A stretch of DNA of 64,000 nucleotides from Streptomyces coelicoflavus (GCF_003112555.1 NZ_BEWB01000022.1:31968-95967); one strand, 5' to 3'; positions 42,222 to 50,773 are shown, counted from the stretch's first letter. Program-made: numbers and translations. Notes: a model not told the origin generated them from the sequence alone.

Positions 42222-42710
42222 ATGAAACGCGCAGGACGAGGTGCCGAGGTAGAGGAGGACGCCAGGGTGTTTCACCGGATACGCCGCAGGGCCAAGGAAC
42301 CGAGCGAAGCTCAGCGACAGTTCGCCGAACTGCACGCGCGGATGCAGGGCCAGGTCCCGCCCGGCATCGGAGTGCCGGCGCCTAAGCCGCAGTCCGCCGA
42401 GCCAGCGGCCATCGTGGACGACTTCCTCCCGGCGGAACTGCGGGTGCCGAGCCACGACCAGGTCGAAGGCAAGATGATGCCGTGGAAGCAGCCCCTGGTC
42501 CTCGACGGTGAGATGGCCACCTGCGCCGAGTGCGGCGCATACCGGGACTGGCTCATCCTCTCCACCCGCGGTGAGATCTGGCTGCGCTGCAGGGCCGGAC
42601 ACCAGCAATTGGAGACGCGCATCGACACCGCCTGGTACAACCGCAACAGCGGACCGGCGGATGCGACTTACGCCACGTTCGAGGACTGCCTGCACCACCT
42701 CGGGCACTGA
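42222..42710 (+). CDS. hypothetical protein with zinc-ribbon-like motif
   Basis: This 162-residue protein has a basic start, a Pro-rich linker, and a C-terminal domain with CAECGAYRDWLILSTRGEIW then LRCRAGHQ and FEDCLHHLGH. The CxxC..CxxxH arrangement could bind zinc. An upstream TTG at 42192 in frame is possible. No known family or neighbour suggests a role. Confidence 0.55.
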   Translation: MKRAGRGAEVEEDARVFHRIRRRAKEPSEAQRQFAELHARMQGQVPPGIGVPAPKPQSAEPAAIVDDFLPAELRVPSHDQVEGKMMPWKQPLVLDGEMATCAECGAYRDWLILSTRGEIWLRCRAGHQQLETRIDTAWYNRNSGPADATYATFEDCLHHLGH

Positions 42711-42789
42711 CCACCACTCCCACGACCCCACCGGGCCCGAGGGCCCGCACTGACCACCCGTCGCCTAGCACCAAGGGGTCAGTTCCGTC

Positions 42790-43482
42790 ATGCGCGTTCG
42801 CGTCGCCACCACCGCACTTGGCATCACCGCCGCCCTCCTCGCCGTGCCCGCCTGTTCCACCGACACCACCGGGTCCGAGCACCAGACCTCCTCCTCTCGT
42901 ATGGGAAAGCCGACCGACGCCGCCCGGGAGCCGGCCGCGCTCTCCTCGGCCGCACTCGAGTCCCGCCTGCTCGACCCGCGCGACCTCGGCAGCGGCTACC
43001 TTCCCAAGCCGGAGCGTCCGGCCCAGCACGACGACGTCAAGGTCATCGGCTGCCCGGCCTTGAGCGAGCTGGGCGGCGACGCGGCAACTGGCGGCACGCT
43101 CGCCTTCCCGCACAGGGCGAAGGTGGACTTCACCTACGGCGGCAGCTCCTCGGAGATCTCCGAGGAGCTGTACAGCGACAGCGTGAAGAAGCTCTCCGAC
43201 GGCATCGGCCGGATCTTCGACGCCATGACAGGCTGCCCGGCCTATCAGGTCGTCTCCGGTGGCACCCCGGTCGACGTGACCTCGCAGAAGCTGCCCGCAC
43301 CCACCGTCGGCGGTGATAAGCGGTGGAGCCTGCTCCTGACCTTCATCGCCGGGGGTCGGAGCACCGTGGTCAAGCAGACCGCGATCCGCGACGGCAACCT
43401 GCTACTGGTCGTCTCCGGCTCCCCGGCCCTCGTCGACCGCCACCTCGACAAGGCCCTCGCCAAGGCCACAGTCACGAGCTGA
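42790..43482 (+). CDS. secreted lipoprotein, unknown function
   Basis: This 230-residue protein has a lipoprotein signal peptide (VATTALGITAALLAVPAC; lipobox AVPAC with Cys22). A Ser/Thr-rich linker follows, then a globular domain with two further Cys (VIGCPAL, MTGCPAYQVV) that could form a disulfide. It resembles a widespread class of actinobacterial sensor-type lipoproteins but has no named domain I can assign. A hairpin terminator follows. Confidence 0.75.
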   Translation: MRVRVATTALGITAALLAVPACSTDTTGSEHQTSSSRMGKPTDAAREPAALSSAALESRLLDPRDLGSGYLPKPERPAQHDDVKVIGCPALSELGGDAATGGTLAFPHRAKVDFTYGGSSSEISEELYSDSVKKLSDGIGRIFDAMTGCPAYQVVSGGTPVDVTSQKLPAPTVGGDKRWSLLLTFIAGGRSTVVKQTAIRDGNLLLVVSGSPALVDRHLDKALAKATVTS

Positions 43483-43501
43483 CCTGCGCGCGCGTCACGC
43501 A

Positions 43502-43532
43502 GCTGCCTCCGACCACCGCGGGTCGGGGGCAG
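43502..43532 (+). terminator. hairpin terminator after the lipoprotein gene
   Basis: GCTGCC-T-CCGACC (43503-43515) pairs with GGTCGG-G-GGCAGC (ending near 43533) around ACCGCG, a 12-bp stem with one bulge, 20 bp after the stop codon. Confidence 0.65.
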
Positions 43533-43652
43533 CAGCGCGTTACGGGGCTGCGCATGGACAACCCGTCGGCCACTTCCCCCGGGAAATAGGAAAGTCCGGC
43601 GCCCCCAACTGGAGGATGCCGGACTGGCGGTCGTCGAGAGGTGCGCAGGACG

Positions 43653-44474
43653 TTAGATGGCTGGCGCGCGCAGGAGGCGCTCCTGGGTGGCCTCGGGCAG
43701 GACCCGCCGCAGGACCGGTGCGGTCGAGCTGAGGGAGGCCGCGAAGGCGGCAACGAGATCGTGCGGGACGCTGGCGGCGAACGAGGCCACCCACAGAAGC
43801 GGGGCGCCGAGCACGGGCTCGGCCCACGCCTGCCATCCGGGCGGTCCCGTCTCGTCGTCCTCGGCGGACACGGCCCGTGGGTCGCCGTCCTGGATGAGGG
43901 GCGGCACCTCCCCCAGGCTGATGTGCGAGGTGAAGGTCGGATCCGTCGCCACCGCCTCGGGCTGGTCGATGTCGCGGAACCAGCCGTGGGCGGCGACAGC
44001 GTCAAGGACCAGCTCGGGCCTCGCGAGCACCGAGGCAGGCTGATTGCCTGCGTCGAGCGCGACGAGGAAGTCGACCACCGCCTCGCCGGGGACGTCACGG
44101 GTGAAGTAGGCCGACCACTGGGCGAGCGGGCTGCTCGCCTCGGCTCGGGCGGAGATCTGCCAGGCGATCGGCAGCCCACCCAGATGGAACGGTTCGTCCG
44201 GCAGCGCCCACTGGGCCCAGCGCAAGGCGTCGGGGCTGATGTGGAGGACGGTGCTGCGCAGGACCTGGCGGTCCTCCGGTTCCTCGTCCGGCTCGTGCCG
44301 TCCGCGGACGATCGTCAGGCTCGTCCAGCCCAGGCCGGCGAGCGCGTCGGCGACGACGTCGTAGAGGCGTCCATCGTCGCCGGCCAAGTGCCGGGGACCG
44401 ACCCAGAAAGCAGGTTGGCCGCCGCGCGGGGCGGACGGGTCGGGCGGAAGGTCGGGGTACAGAGGCGCCTCCAA
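43653..44474 (-). CDS. DUF317-type protein
   Basis: This 273-residue protein carries motifs of Streptomyces DUF317 proteins: FWVGPRHLAGDDGRLYDVVA, WAQWALPDEPFHLGGLPIAW and FTRDVPGEAVVDFLVALDA. These proteins cluster with DNA-related and mobile genes and have no known biochemical role. It heads away from the lipoprotein gene and is followed (downstream in + coordinates) by two co-oriented small genes. Confidence 0.65.
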   Translation of the reverse strand: MEAPLYPDLPPDPSAPRGGQPAFWVGPRHLAGDDGRLYDVVADALAGLGWTSLTIVRGRHEPDEEPEDRQVLRSTVLHISPDALRWAQWALPDEPFHLGGLPIAWQISARAEASSPLAQWSAYFTRDVPGEAVVDFLVALDAGNQPASVLARPELVLDAVAAHGWFRDIDQPEAVATDPTFTSHISLGEVPPLIQDGDPRAVSAEDDETGPPGWQAWAEPVLGAPLLWVASFAASVPHDLVAAFAASLSSTAPVLRRVLPEATQERLLRAPAI

Positions 44475-44489
44475 TGACTCGGTGCGGGT

Positions 44490-44780
44490 CTAGTTGCCGC
44501 CGGCGCGGCGGCGAGGGCGGCGCGGGGGCGCCTGGACGGGGCCCTGCCAGGTCAGGGCGATGGCAACCTCCGGCAGAAGGTGGCCAAGCTGTGCGTCCGG
44601 CTCGGCTCCTTCGGCGAGGTAGACAACGGTCCGGCCGGTCTCATCGACCGACTGCAGGACCTGCGCCAAGCGATGCGCCATCGGGAAGAACGGGTTCATG
44701 GCCTGACGGACCGGAGCACTCCGGTCGCAGCCGGACAACCGATCGATGAGATCGCCGACGGTCATCTCCGAGGACGTCAC
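44490..44780 (-). CDS. hypothetical protein between DUF317 genes
   Basis: This 96-residue protein has a compact alpha/beta start (MTVGDLIDRLSGCDRSAPVR, then TGRTVVYLAEG) and a Pro/Arg-rich end. Small proteins of this kind are regular partners of DUF317 genes. Spacing to the downstream DUF317 gene is 15 bp, indicating an operon. Confidence 0.5.
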   Translation of the reverse strand: MTSSEMTVGDLIDRLSGCDRSAPVRQAMNPFFPMAHRLAQVLQSVDETGRTVVYLAEGAEPDAQLGHLLPEVAIALTWQGPVQAPPRRPRRRAGGN

Positions 44781-44885
44781 GAACAGCCTCCTAGGGCTCG
44801 GGGGAAACAGGGGCGGTGAAGCCGGACCGGCCTACGGCACCGCCAGCGCTCACAGGGCGGGCGCCATGTATCGGTGGCCGCGCTG

Positions 44886-45245
44886 TCAGAGACGGCGTGA
44901 GGTCTCCAGCACCCTCGCCACGGCGGCGGCGACGATGTCGGCCGGCGTCTCGGTGTCGAACGACAGGTGGTAGCCGCGGACCTGGGCGGTGCCGGTGACA
45001 GCAATCTTCCACCCCTCGCCGTCCGTGCCGGGTCGGCCGAGCGGGAACCAGCCGAGGTAGAACCGGCCGTCCTTGGAGCTGACGTGCACGTCAGCGCGAT
45101 CATCGACGATCAGATGGAAGTCCTCGGCGGAGAACTGGTCCATGACCAGAGTCGGCTGACCAGGGCCGAGCTGCCACTCCCGCAGTCTCAGGGCTTCCAC
45201 GGTGGTGGAGAAACCGGGGCCCGCAGGGGCTACGGTCACGAGCAA
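44886..45245 (-). CDS. short DUF317-domain protein
   Basis: This 119-residue single-domain protein resembles one DUF317 half: FHLIVDDRADVHVSSKDGRF, YLGWFPLGRPGTDGEGWKI, SFDTETPADIVAAAVARVL. It is transcribed with the two genes at 44490-44780 and 43653-44474. It lies 210 bp from the palindrome array, which is upstream of its start. Confidence 0.6.
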   Translation of the reverse strand: MLVTVAPAGPGFSTTVEALRLREWQLGPGQPTLVMDQFSAEDFHLIVDDRADVHVSSKDGRFYLGWFPLGRPGTDGEGWKIAVTGTAQVRGYHLSFDTETPADIVAAAVARVLETSRRL

Positions 45246-45595
45246 TCACCTCTCTGACCTGGGGTTTCTTGCAAGGTCGTCTACGTTGACATGCCCTCGC
45301 GCCCGTTGGCCAGTCTTTCCCCGATCATTCCTGTCTGCCCCCGGCGAACTGCCGTCCGTCAACAGCTGTGGCATCTCAGATTCCGTGGCCCTAACGCCAG
45401 CTGCCCCGGCGCACTCCCGCGTGGGGACTACGCCGTACAGCCCGCCGGCGACCTTGTCCCGAGTCGGGACACGCGGCGTGTCCCGACTCGGGACATCGGA
45501 TCCGTCCCGAGTCGGGACAGGTATCCCACGATGACTTTGCTACTGGTTCCCCAAGCGTCACCAGCCCAAGGAGGGACACCGCCCTCCTCGGGGCT
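45246..45595. promoter_or_regulatory. 350-bp gene-free region with palindrome array
   Basis: Upstream of the DUF317 operon (minus strand) this gap holds the promoter region and three 15-bp palindromes at 45456-45518. ATG 45531 opens a plus-strand frame, but it is low-complexity and antisense to a better gene, so I do not call it. Confidence 0.4.
45456..45518. repeat. three GTCCCGA-S-TCGGGAC palindromes at 24-bp period
   Basis: GTCCCGAGTCGGGAC at 45456-45470, GTCCCGACTCGGGAC at 45480-45494 and GTCCCGAGTCGGGAC at 45504-45518. Each is a 7-bp perfect inverted repeat around one base, separated by unrelated 9-bp spacers (ACGCGGCGT, ATCGGATCC). Conserved arms with varying spacers and a fixed period suggest cooperative binding of a dimeric protein. 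Confidence 0.85.
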
Positions 45596-46278
45596 TCACA
45601 GGCTCTCTGCCGAGCCTGTCTCCTCCGACAGCGAGACGGATCGCGAAGCATCGGTCCGCCAGAGCCCCCCAAGGTCGGCAAGATGCTGGCGAAGGGCGCC
45701 GCGCTGCTCCTCAAGGTCCTGCGAGGCGGGAGACAGAAGAAAGACATTGTCTCGGTAGGGACGGAAACCCAGGCTCTCCCACCCCTGGGCAATTTTGGCG
45801 TTCACGCGGTCCCACTCGGCTCTGGCCGTCAGCCGATGGCTGCTGAGATCGGTGATGCCGGGCGAACAGGCGACGGCCCGGCAGCCGGCCATGAGCCGGG
45901 TGATCACCTCGCAGGCAAGCACGGCCGCCAGGCCGTGCCCGCGCCATGGCGGATCCAGCGTCACGCAGTCTCGTACAGTTCCTCCGACTCCTCCTCCATG
46001 GGCCAGTAGGCGTTGCGGCCTCGATCGAGGTGCACCCGGTAGAACGTCATGGAGCCGACGACTACGTCCTCGACCGTGCACGAGGGACAGTCAGCAGTCG
46101 CACAACCGCTGGAGCTGACCGGCTCGTGATGTTCACCATGGGCGCGTCGGCGGTGCAGGATGGCCACATCCCAGCACTCCAGCGTGTCAGCCTGGGGAGT
46201 GTCCCAGAGTCCGTCGTCGTAGGAGATGCGCAGGTGCAGCTCGGAGGGGTCGCCTGGCAGCGGGGAGGGCTCGGTCAC
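45596..46278 (-). pseudogene. GNAT-like protein, frameshifted
   Basis: The 5' part (from ATG 46278) reads LHLRISYDDGLWDTPQADTL through FYRVHLDRGRNAYWPMEEES then EELYETA and stops at 45961. A second frame takes over with VTLDPPWRGHGLAAVLACEV, an acetyl-CoA-binding-type loop. It continues through GWESLGFRPYRDNVFLLSP to 45596. A single-base indel near 45965 separates them; joined, they make a ~227-residue GNAT-fold protein. Confidence 0.6.
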
Positions 46279-46440
46279 CGCCGCAGCGTAACGAGGTCTC
46301 CGATCGTTCGTGGATAACGGAGCCCCAGCTCAGGGACTGCGTGCCCACGCCCACGCCGAAGCGAGGAGTTCGTGCGCTGAGACCCGCGGTCCTTCGCCAA
46401 GCTGAAAGCCGGCCATTTCTCCTGATTCGTCCGCGGCAGC

Positions 46441-46980
46441 TCACCGCACGCGCGTCACGGTGACCACGGCATGCCTCGTCGTCCCCGCCAGCACCTCGAC
46501 GAGCAGTCCGGGCTCCGCCGCCGTGAACGACTCGCCCCCGGCCGCCCGACCTCGTGCGGCCGGGGCAACGGCCACAAGCGCCGCCGCGACCTGCGCGGCC
46601 AGCTGCGCCCCGAGCCGCTGAGACAACGCAACACGGCCGTCAGGCAACCGCACCGCCAGCGCCCGCGGTCGACCCGCCGCCCCCGTGAACCCCACCACCT
46701 CCGCGTCGATCGTCTCCGCGTGTCCGACCTTCTTCCACGACGACGACCGGCCTGCCTGATAGGGGGCGCTCCCCAGCTTCGCGACCACACCCTCGACGCC
46801 CGAGGCGACAAGCGTGTCGTACCAGACCCGCGCCACCTCGACGTCGTCCGTCGCCGACACGGCCTGAATCGGCGAAGGCGACGGGAGCCCCCCCCCAGGA
46901 CGTCCAGCATCATCGCCCGCCTCTCCTCGTACGGACGCGCACGCACGTCCCCCGTCGGAAGCGCCGGGACGTCCCACACG
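46441..46980 (-). pseudogene. C-terminal half of an ATP-dependent DNA ligase
   Basis: Reading the minus strand from about 46979: VWDVPALPTGDVRARPYEER then RAMMLDVLGG. A frame change at a run of nine G (coding strand; + 46888-46896) follows. After it come IQAVSATDDVEVARVWYDTL, motif IV-like GVEGVVAKLGSAPYQAG and motif V-like SSSWKKVGHAET. An OB-fold-like tail runs to 46441. The N-terminal half with the active-site lysine lies 14 kb away at 60941-61276, in the same orientation. The gene was interrupted by the arsenic element. Confidence 0.85.
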
Positions 46981-47067
46981 GAGGCAGACGGGTTCGTGGA
47001 TTCCTGGAGGATGCGATCGCTGAACCCGCGCGGCATTACCCAGTTGAGGCCGGGCACCAAGGCGGGT

Positions 47068-48324
47068 TCATCTGTGCTTGACAGGGATGACTCGGCAGTC
47101 AGAGCGGTTGGACGCATCGGCGGTCCACGGTGCGATGAGTGCGGCGGCCACGGAGACGGTGGCCAGGAGGATGAAGAGCGGTCCGTAGCCGCCTAGGGAC
47201 ACGGCCAATGCGGCGCCGGCGAATGGCGCAAGGGCTGCCGCGGTGGTTGCCGGTGCCGCCAGGAGTCCGGAGAGGCGGCCGTAGTGGGTGGTGCCCCATC
47301 GGTCGGTGATGGCGGTGGCTTGGAGGAGGGTGAGGTTGCCGCGGACCATGCCGGCAACGACTGAGACGGCGATGAGTAGGGCGTACGGGCCGGGGACGGC
47401 GGCGAATGCGGCGGTGGTCAGTGCGCCGAGCGCGATCAGGATCGTTGTGCGGGCTGTTGCGGCGGTGCGATGCGCGAGGGTGGCGTACAGGGTGCGGCCG
47501 AGGGTCTGCCCAGCGCCGCCGATGCCGAGGGCCCAGGCCGCTTGGCTGGTGGTGTACCCGCGTTCTAGGAGGAGCGGGACGAGGGCGATGACGACGGCGT
47601 ACATCGCGAAGCCGGACAGAGTGAAGGCGGCGGCGAGCAGGAGGAACGGTCGGCTGCGTCCGATCTCGGCAGCGCCTGGGGACCCGTGTGCGGGGCTCGT
47701 TGGGGCGTCGGGCCAGGGTGCGCGCAGGGCCAGGGCGTGGGCGGGGATGGTGACGGCGGCGAGGATGCCGGCGAGTACGAGGTAGGTGTGGCGCCAGGAC
47801 AGATGGTCGGCGAGAGCTGCGGTCAGGGGCGCGAAGACGGTGGACGCAAGCCCGCCGGCGAGGGTGACGACGGTCAGGGCGCGCACGTGGTCGGGTGCCC
47901 ACCAGCGGGTGAGGGCGGCGAACGCGGGCTGGTAGAAGGTGGTCGCCATCGCGAGTCCGGCCAGCGTCCAACCGGCGATGAAGACCAGGACGTTGGGGGC
48001 TGCGGCCACGATTAGCAGGCTGACCACGCCGAGCACGGAGCCGAGGGTCATGACGGTGCAGGGGCCGCGCCGGTCGAGGATGCGCCCGACGCGGATTCCG
48101 GCGAGGGCGGAGACGACGAGAGCGAGGGAGAACGCCGCGGTGGTCGCTCCGGTCGGCCAGCCGGTCGCGGCGGTGATCTGGGGGTTGAGGACGGGGAATG
48201 CGTAGTAGACGATGCCCCAGCTGGTGATCTGCGTGGCGCAGAGGGCTGGCAGGGCGGCGCGGGGTCGCGACCGGTCTCCTGTTCCGGTCGCGACCCCGCC
48301 GTCGCGGGTGTTCAGGTCGGTCAC
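47068..48324 (-). CDS. MFS transporter of the arsenic element
   Basis: This 418-residue protein has twelve predicted membrane segments and MFS features (ITSWGIVYYAFPVLNPQITA, RVGRILDRRGP as loop 2-3 motif, GRLSGLLAAPATTAAALAPF). GTG 48324 overlaps the flavoprotein stop by four bases, so the two are cotranslated. Some MFS pumps next to ars genes (ArsK-type) export arsenite, antimonite or methylarsenite. The substrate here is inferred from context only. Confidence 0.75.
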   Translation of the reverse strand: MTDLNTRDGGVATGTGDRSRPRAALPALCATQITSWGIVYYAFPVLNPQITAATGWPTGATTAAFSLALVVSALAGIRVGRILDRRGPCTVMTLGSVLGVVSLLIVAAAPNVLVFIAGWTLAGLAMATTFYQPAFAALTRWWAPDHVRALTVVTLAGGLASTVFAPLTAALADHLSWRHTYLVLAGILAAVTIPAHALALRAPWPDAPTSPAHGSPGAAEIGRSRPFLLLAAAFTLSGFAMYAVVIALVPLLLERGYTTSQAAWALGIGGAGQTLGRTLYATLAHRTAATARTTILIALGALTTAAFAAVPGPYALLIAVSVVAGMVRGNLTLLQATAITDRWGTTHYGRLSGLLAAPATTAAALAPFAGAALAVSLGGYGPLFILLATVSVAAALIAPWTADASNRSDCRVIPVKHR

Positions 48325-49715
48325 GAGCCGCAGCAGCCGCCTGCCGGGGCCTGCTCGGAAGCGGCCCCGACCGTGGCGGGGGCGCCGAGCTGGACGAGCT
48401 GCGGCGCGGGCGCGCAGCAGCCGCCGCCGTCGGCTTCCTGGGCGTCGGGGGCGTCGAAGAGGCCGGCGCCGCCGCAGACTCCGGTCTCCGGGAGGGTGAG
48501 TTCGACGCGGTCGGCGGAGGCGAGGTCGCCGGCGATTGCGGCGGCGACGGAGCGGACCTGCTCGTATCCGGTCATGGCGAGGAATGTTGGGGCGCGGCCG
48601 TAGGACTTCATGCCGACCAGGTAGACGCCCTGCTCGGGGTGGGAGAGCTCGCGGTGGCCGTGCGGGTAGACGGTGCCGCAGGAGTGCTGGTTGGGGTCGA
48701 TCAGCGGAGCCAGTTCGACGGGCGCCTGGAGGCGTTCGTCGAGGCCCAGGCGCAGCTCGTCGAGGAAGGACAGGTCGGGGCGGAAGCCGGTCAGGACGAT
48801 GACCTCGTCGACCGGGTCCAGGCGGCGTCCGTCCTCGCCGGCCAGGACCAGGCGGTCGTTGGCGTCGCGCTCGATCGCCTCGGTACGAAAGCCCGTGACC
48901 GCGTCCGCGTGGCCTTCGTCGACGGCGGCCTTCGCCGCCAACCCGAGCGCGCCACGCGCCGGGAGCTGGTCAGCCTCGCCGCCACCGAAGGTGGAACCCG
49001 AGATGCCCCGGCGCAGGATCCACACCCCCTTCGTGCCCTCACCGCCGTCGGACTTGGCGAGGTCGGCCAGGTAGGCGAGCGCGGTGAAGGCGGAGGCACC
49101 GGAGCCGATGACGGCGGTGCGCTTGCCCGCGTACCGGGCGCGGACGGCGGGGTCCTTCAGGTCCGGGACGCGGTAGGCGATCCGGTCCGCGGCGGCCTTC
49201 TCGCCGAGGGCGGGCAGGCCGCTGCCGCCGACCGGGGACGGCGTGACCCAGGTGCCGGAGGCATCGATGACCGCGCGGGCGAAGGCGCGCTCCTCACGGC
49301 CGTCGGCGTAGGTGATGTGCACGACGAACGGCTGCTGCTCCCGGTCGGCGTCGACGATGCGGTCCCGGCCTGCCCGGGAGACACCGGTGACAGTCGCACC
49401 GGCGCGGACGCGGTCGCCGAGGACGTCGGCGAGCGGCTGCAGGTAGAGGTCGGCCCAGTCGCCTCCGGAGGGGTAGGCGGCCGGGTCGGGTCGCATCCAG
49501 CCGGTGGGGGCGAGGAGCTTCTCGGCGGCCGGGTCGACGACCTCGCCCCAGGTGGAGAACAGGCGCACGTGGCTCCACTCGCGCACCGCGGAGGCGGCGG
49601 CTGGTCCCGCTTCCAGGACCAGAGGCTCGATGCCGCGCTCGACGAGGTGGGCGGCAGCGGCCAGGCCCGTGGGGCCGGCTCCGATGACGACGACGGGGAG
49701 CTGCTGGGTGCTCAT
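48321..49715 (-). CDS. FAD/NAD(P)-binding monooxygenase-like protein with Cys-rich tail
   Basis: This 464-residue flavoprotein has an N-terminal FAD motif VVVIGAGPTGLAAAAHLVE and a second dinucleotide motif RTAVIGSGASAFTALAYLAD near 190. It also has the conserved GFRPDLSFLDELRLGL and MKSYGRAPTFLAMTGYEQ. The C-terminus carries GVCGGAGL, GGGCCAP and ends GGCCGS. Such vicinal Cys pairs are unusual for the fold and could bind trivalent arsenic. It is expressed with the small ORF upstream and the MFS gene downstream, divergent from arsR. Confidence 0.75.
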   Translation of the reverse strand: MSTQQLPVVVIGAGPTGLAAAAHLVERGIEPLVLEAGPAAASAVREWSHVRLFSTWGEVVDPAAEKLLAPTGWMRPDPAAYPSGGDWADLYLQPLADVLGDRVRAGATVTGVSRAGRDRIVDADREQQPFVVHITYADGREERAFARAVIDASGTWVTPSPVGGSGLPALGEKAAADRIAYRVPDLKDPAVRARYAGKRTAVIGSGASAFTALAYLADLAKSDGGEGTKGVWILRRGISGSTFGGGEADQLPARGALGLAAKAAVDEGHADAVTGFRTEAIERDANDRLVLAGEDGRRLDPVDEVIVLTGFRPDLSFLDELRLGLDERLQAPVELAPLIDPNQHSCGTVYPHGHRELSHPEQGVYLVGMKSYGRAPTFLAMTGYEQVRSVAAAIAGDLASADRVELTLPETGVCGGAGLFDAPDAQEADGGGCCAPAPQLVQLGAPATVGAASEQAPAGGCCGS

Positions 49716-49746
49716 GATGCTCGGTCTCCTTGAGGGGCGAAGGGGG

Positions 49747-49917
49747 TCAGCGCGCGTGGGTGAGGGCGGTCAGCTGGTGGTGTTGGCGGTGTTCTGCCGC
49801 TCGGGTGGCTCTGTCGCTGACCTGGGCGCAGCTGTCGCAGAAGCTGACGCCGGCCAGGTGGCGGGCGGTGCGGCGGGCCCGGGCCACCGAAAGCACGGTA
49901 CGGAGGGCGGTGGTCAC
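49747..49917 (-). CDS. 56-residue CxxC protein at head of the flavoprotein-MFS operon
   Basis: GTG 49917 opens a 56-residue frame, TTALRTVLSVARARRTARHL then AGVSFCDSCAQVSDRATRAA, ending at 49747. It contains a CDSC motif. It starts 75 bp from the divergent arsR and lies 31 bp before the flavoprotein start, so it is the first gene of that operon. Low-complexity Ala/Arg content lowers confidence, but the position and CxxC pair are notable. Confidence 0.5.
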   Translation of the reverse strand: MTTALRTVLSVARARRTARHLAGVSFCDSCAQVSDRATRAAEHRQHHQLTALTHAR

Positions 49918-49941
49918 GACGACTCCTTGTTTCGATGCCTG

Positions 49942-49991
49942 TCGATACCTCGGAGCTTGCCACTCGTATCGACGAGTGTCAACATAGACAC
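49942..49991. promoter_or_regulatory. ArsR operator candidates in the divergent promoter
   Basis: Two inverted repeats lie between the divergent starts: TCGATAC (49942-49948) / GTATCGA (49966-49972), and GTGTC (49976-49980) / GACAC (49987-49991). The second directly abuts the arsR ATG at 49992. ArsR repressors bind such dyads. The position implies control of both directions. Confidence 0.5.
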
Positions 49992-50357
49992 ATGTCGAAT
50001 CCAGAGGTTGTGGAGTTGCCCGTTCTGCAGGACGGCGACGTGGTGCCGTGCTGCCCGCCGATCACGGCCGGGGAGCTGTCCACGGCGGATGCGCAGAAGA
50101 TGGCGGCGATGTTCAAGGCGCTGTCGGATCCCGTGCGTCTGCGGCTGTTCTCCAAGGTCGCCTCGCATCCGGGCGGGGAGGCATGCGTGTGCGACATCGC
50201 CGACGTCGGCGTCTCCCAGCCGACCGTCTCACACCATCTGAAGAAGCTGCGCGAGGCCGGCCTGCTGACCTCGGAGCGGCGCGGCACCTGGGTCTACTAC
50301 CAGGTCGCCCCGTCCGTGGTGGCGGCCATGTCCGCCATGCTCGATCTGCGTAGCTGA
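49992..50357 (+). CDS. arsR: ArsR-family repressor 1
   Basis: This 121-residue winged-helix repressor has the metal-site ACVCDIADVGVSQPTVSHHL in the recognition-helix region, like the ELCVCDL site of E. coli ArsR. An additional N-terminal VVPCCPP may add thiol ligands. As(III) binding should release DNA. ATG 49992 is chosen over GTG/ATG further up because the family start aligns and the operator sits upstream. It is divergent from the flavoprotein-MFS operon. Confidence 0.85.
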   Translation: MSNPEVVELPVLQDGDVVPCCPPITAGELSTADAQKMAAMFKALSDPVRLRLFSKVASHPGGEACVCDIADVGVSQPTVSHHLKKLREAGLLTSERRGTWVYYQVAPSVVAAMSAMLDLRS

Positions 50358-50382
50358 CGGCTGCCCCGAGGCGGGCGGGCTG

Positions 50383-50727
50383 TCAGTCGCCGCATCCGGG
50401 TGGGCAGCAGCGCAGCAGGTACTCCTTGAGCGCGTCCATGCGGCTCGCCATCGTGGCGCCGTCGGCGCGGTAGAAAACCTGCTTGCCCTCCTTGCGGGAG
50501 AGAACCAGGCCGCCGCGGCGCAGCAGGCTCAGATGCTCGGACGCGGTCGAGGACTTGAGGCCGCATCGCTCGGCGATCTCCCCGACGGTCAGCTCGCGAC
50601 CGCCCGCGAACTGCTGCATGACCAGCTGGCGGGTCTCGCTCGCCAGGGCCTTGAGGAAGTCGGCCGTCGCCGGGTCGACCCCCTCGCCCGCCTCACCGTT
50701 CGCCGCCTCTGCTTCTCCCTGGCTCAT
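50383..50727 (-). CDS. arsR: ArsR-family regulator 2, C-terminal Cys cluster
   Basis: This 114-residue ArsR-type winged helix contains FLKALASETRQLVMQQFAGG and ERCGLKSSTASEHLSLLRRG. The usual CVC motif is absent from the recognition helix. Instead the thiols are at the C-terminus (LLRCCPPGCGD), similar in idea to ArsR types with relocated As sites. It ends 25 bp from arsR1 (convergent) and diverges from the ArsO-like gene. Confidence 0.82.
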   Translation of the reverse strand: MSQGEAEAANGEAGEGVDPATADFLKALASETRQLVMQQFAGGRELTVGEIAERCGLKSSTASEHLSLLRRGGLVLSRKEGKQVFYRADGATMASRMDALKEYLLRCCPPGCGD

Positions 50728-50728
50728 A

Positions 50729-50746
50729 TTTCGTCACTTCCCGAAA
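50729..50746. promoter_or_regulatory. operator candidate for ArsR 2
   Basis: TTTCG (50729-50733) and CGAAA (50742-50746) form an inverted repeat with an 8-bp spacer in the 46-bp gap between the divergent arsR2 and ArsO-like genes. It begins two bases from the arsR2 start codon. Confidence 0.4.
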
Positions 50747-50773
50747 CAACGACATTTACAGGAGAAGGTTCTC

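Noticed and set aside
45531..45758. Plus-strand frame just after the palindrome array
   Set aside because: Low-complexity Ser/Arg sequence overlapping the better GNAT-like gene on the other strand.
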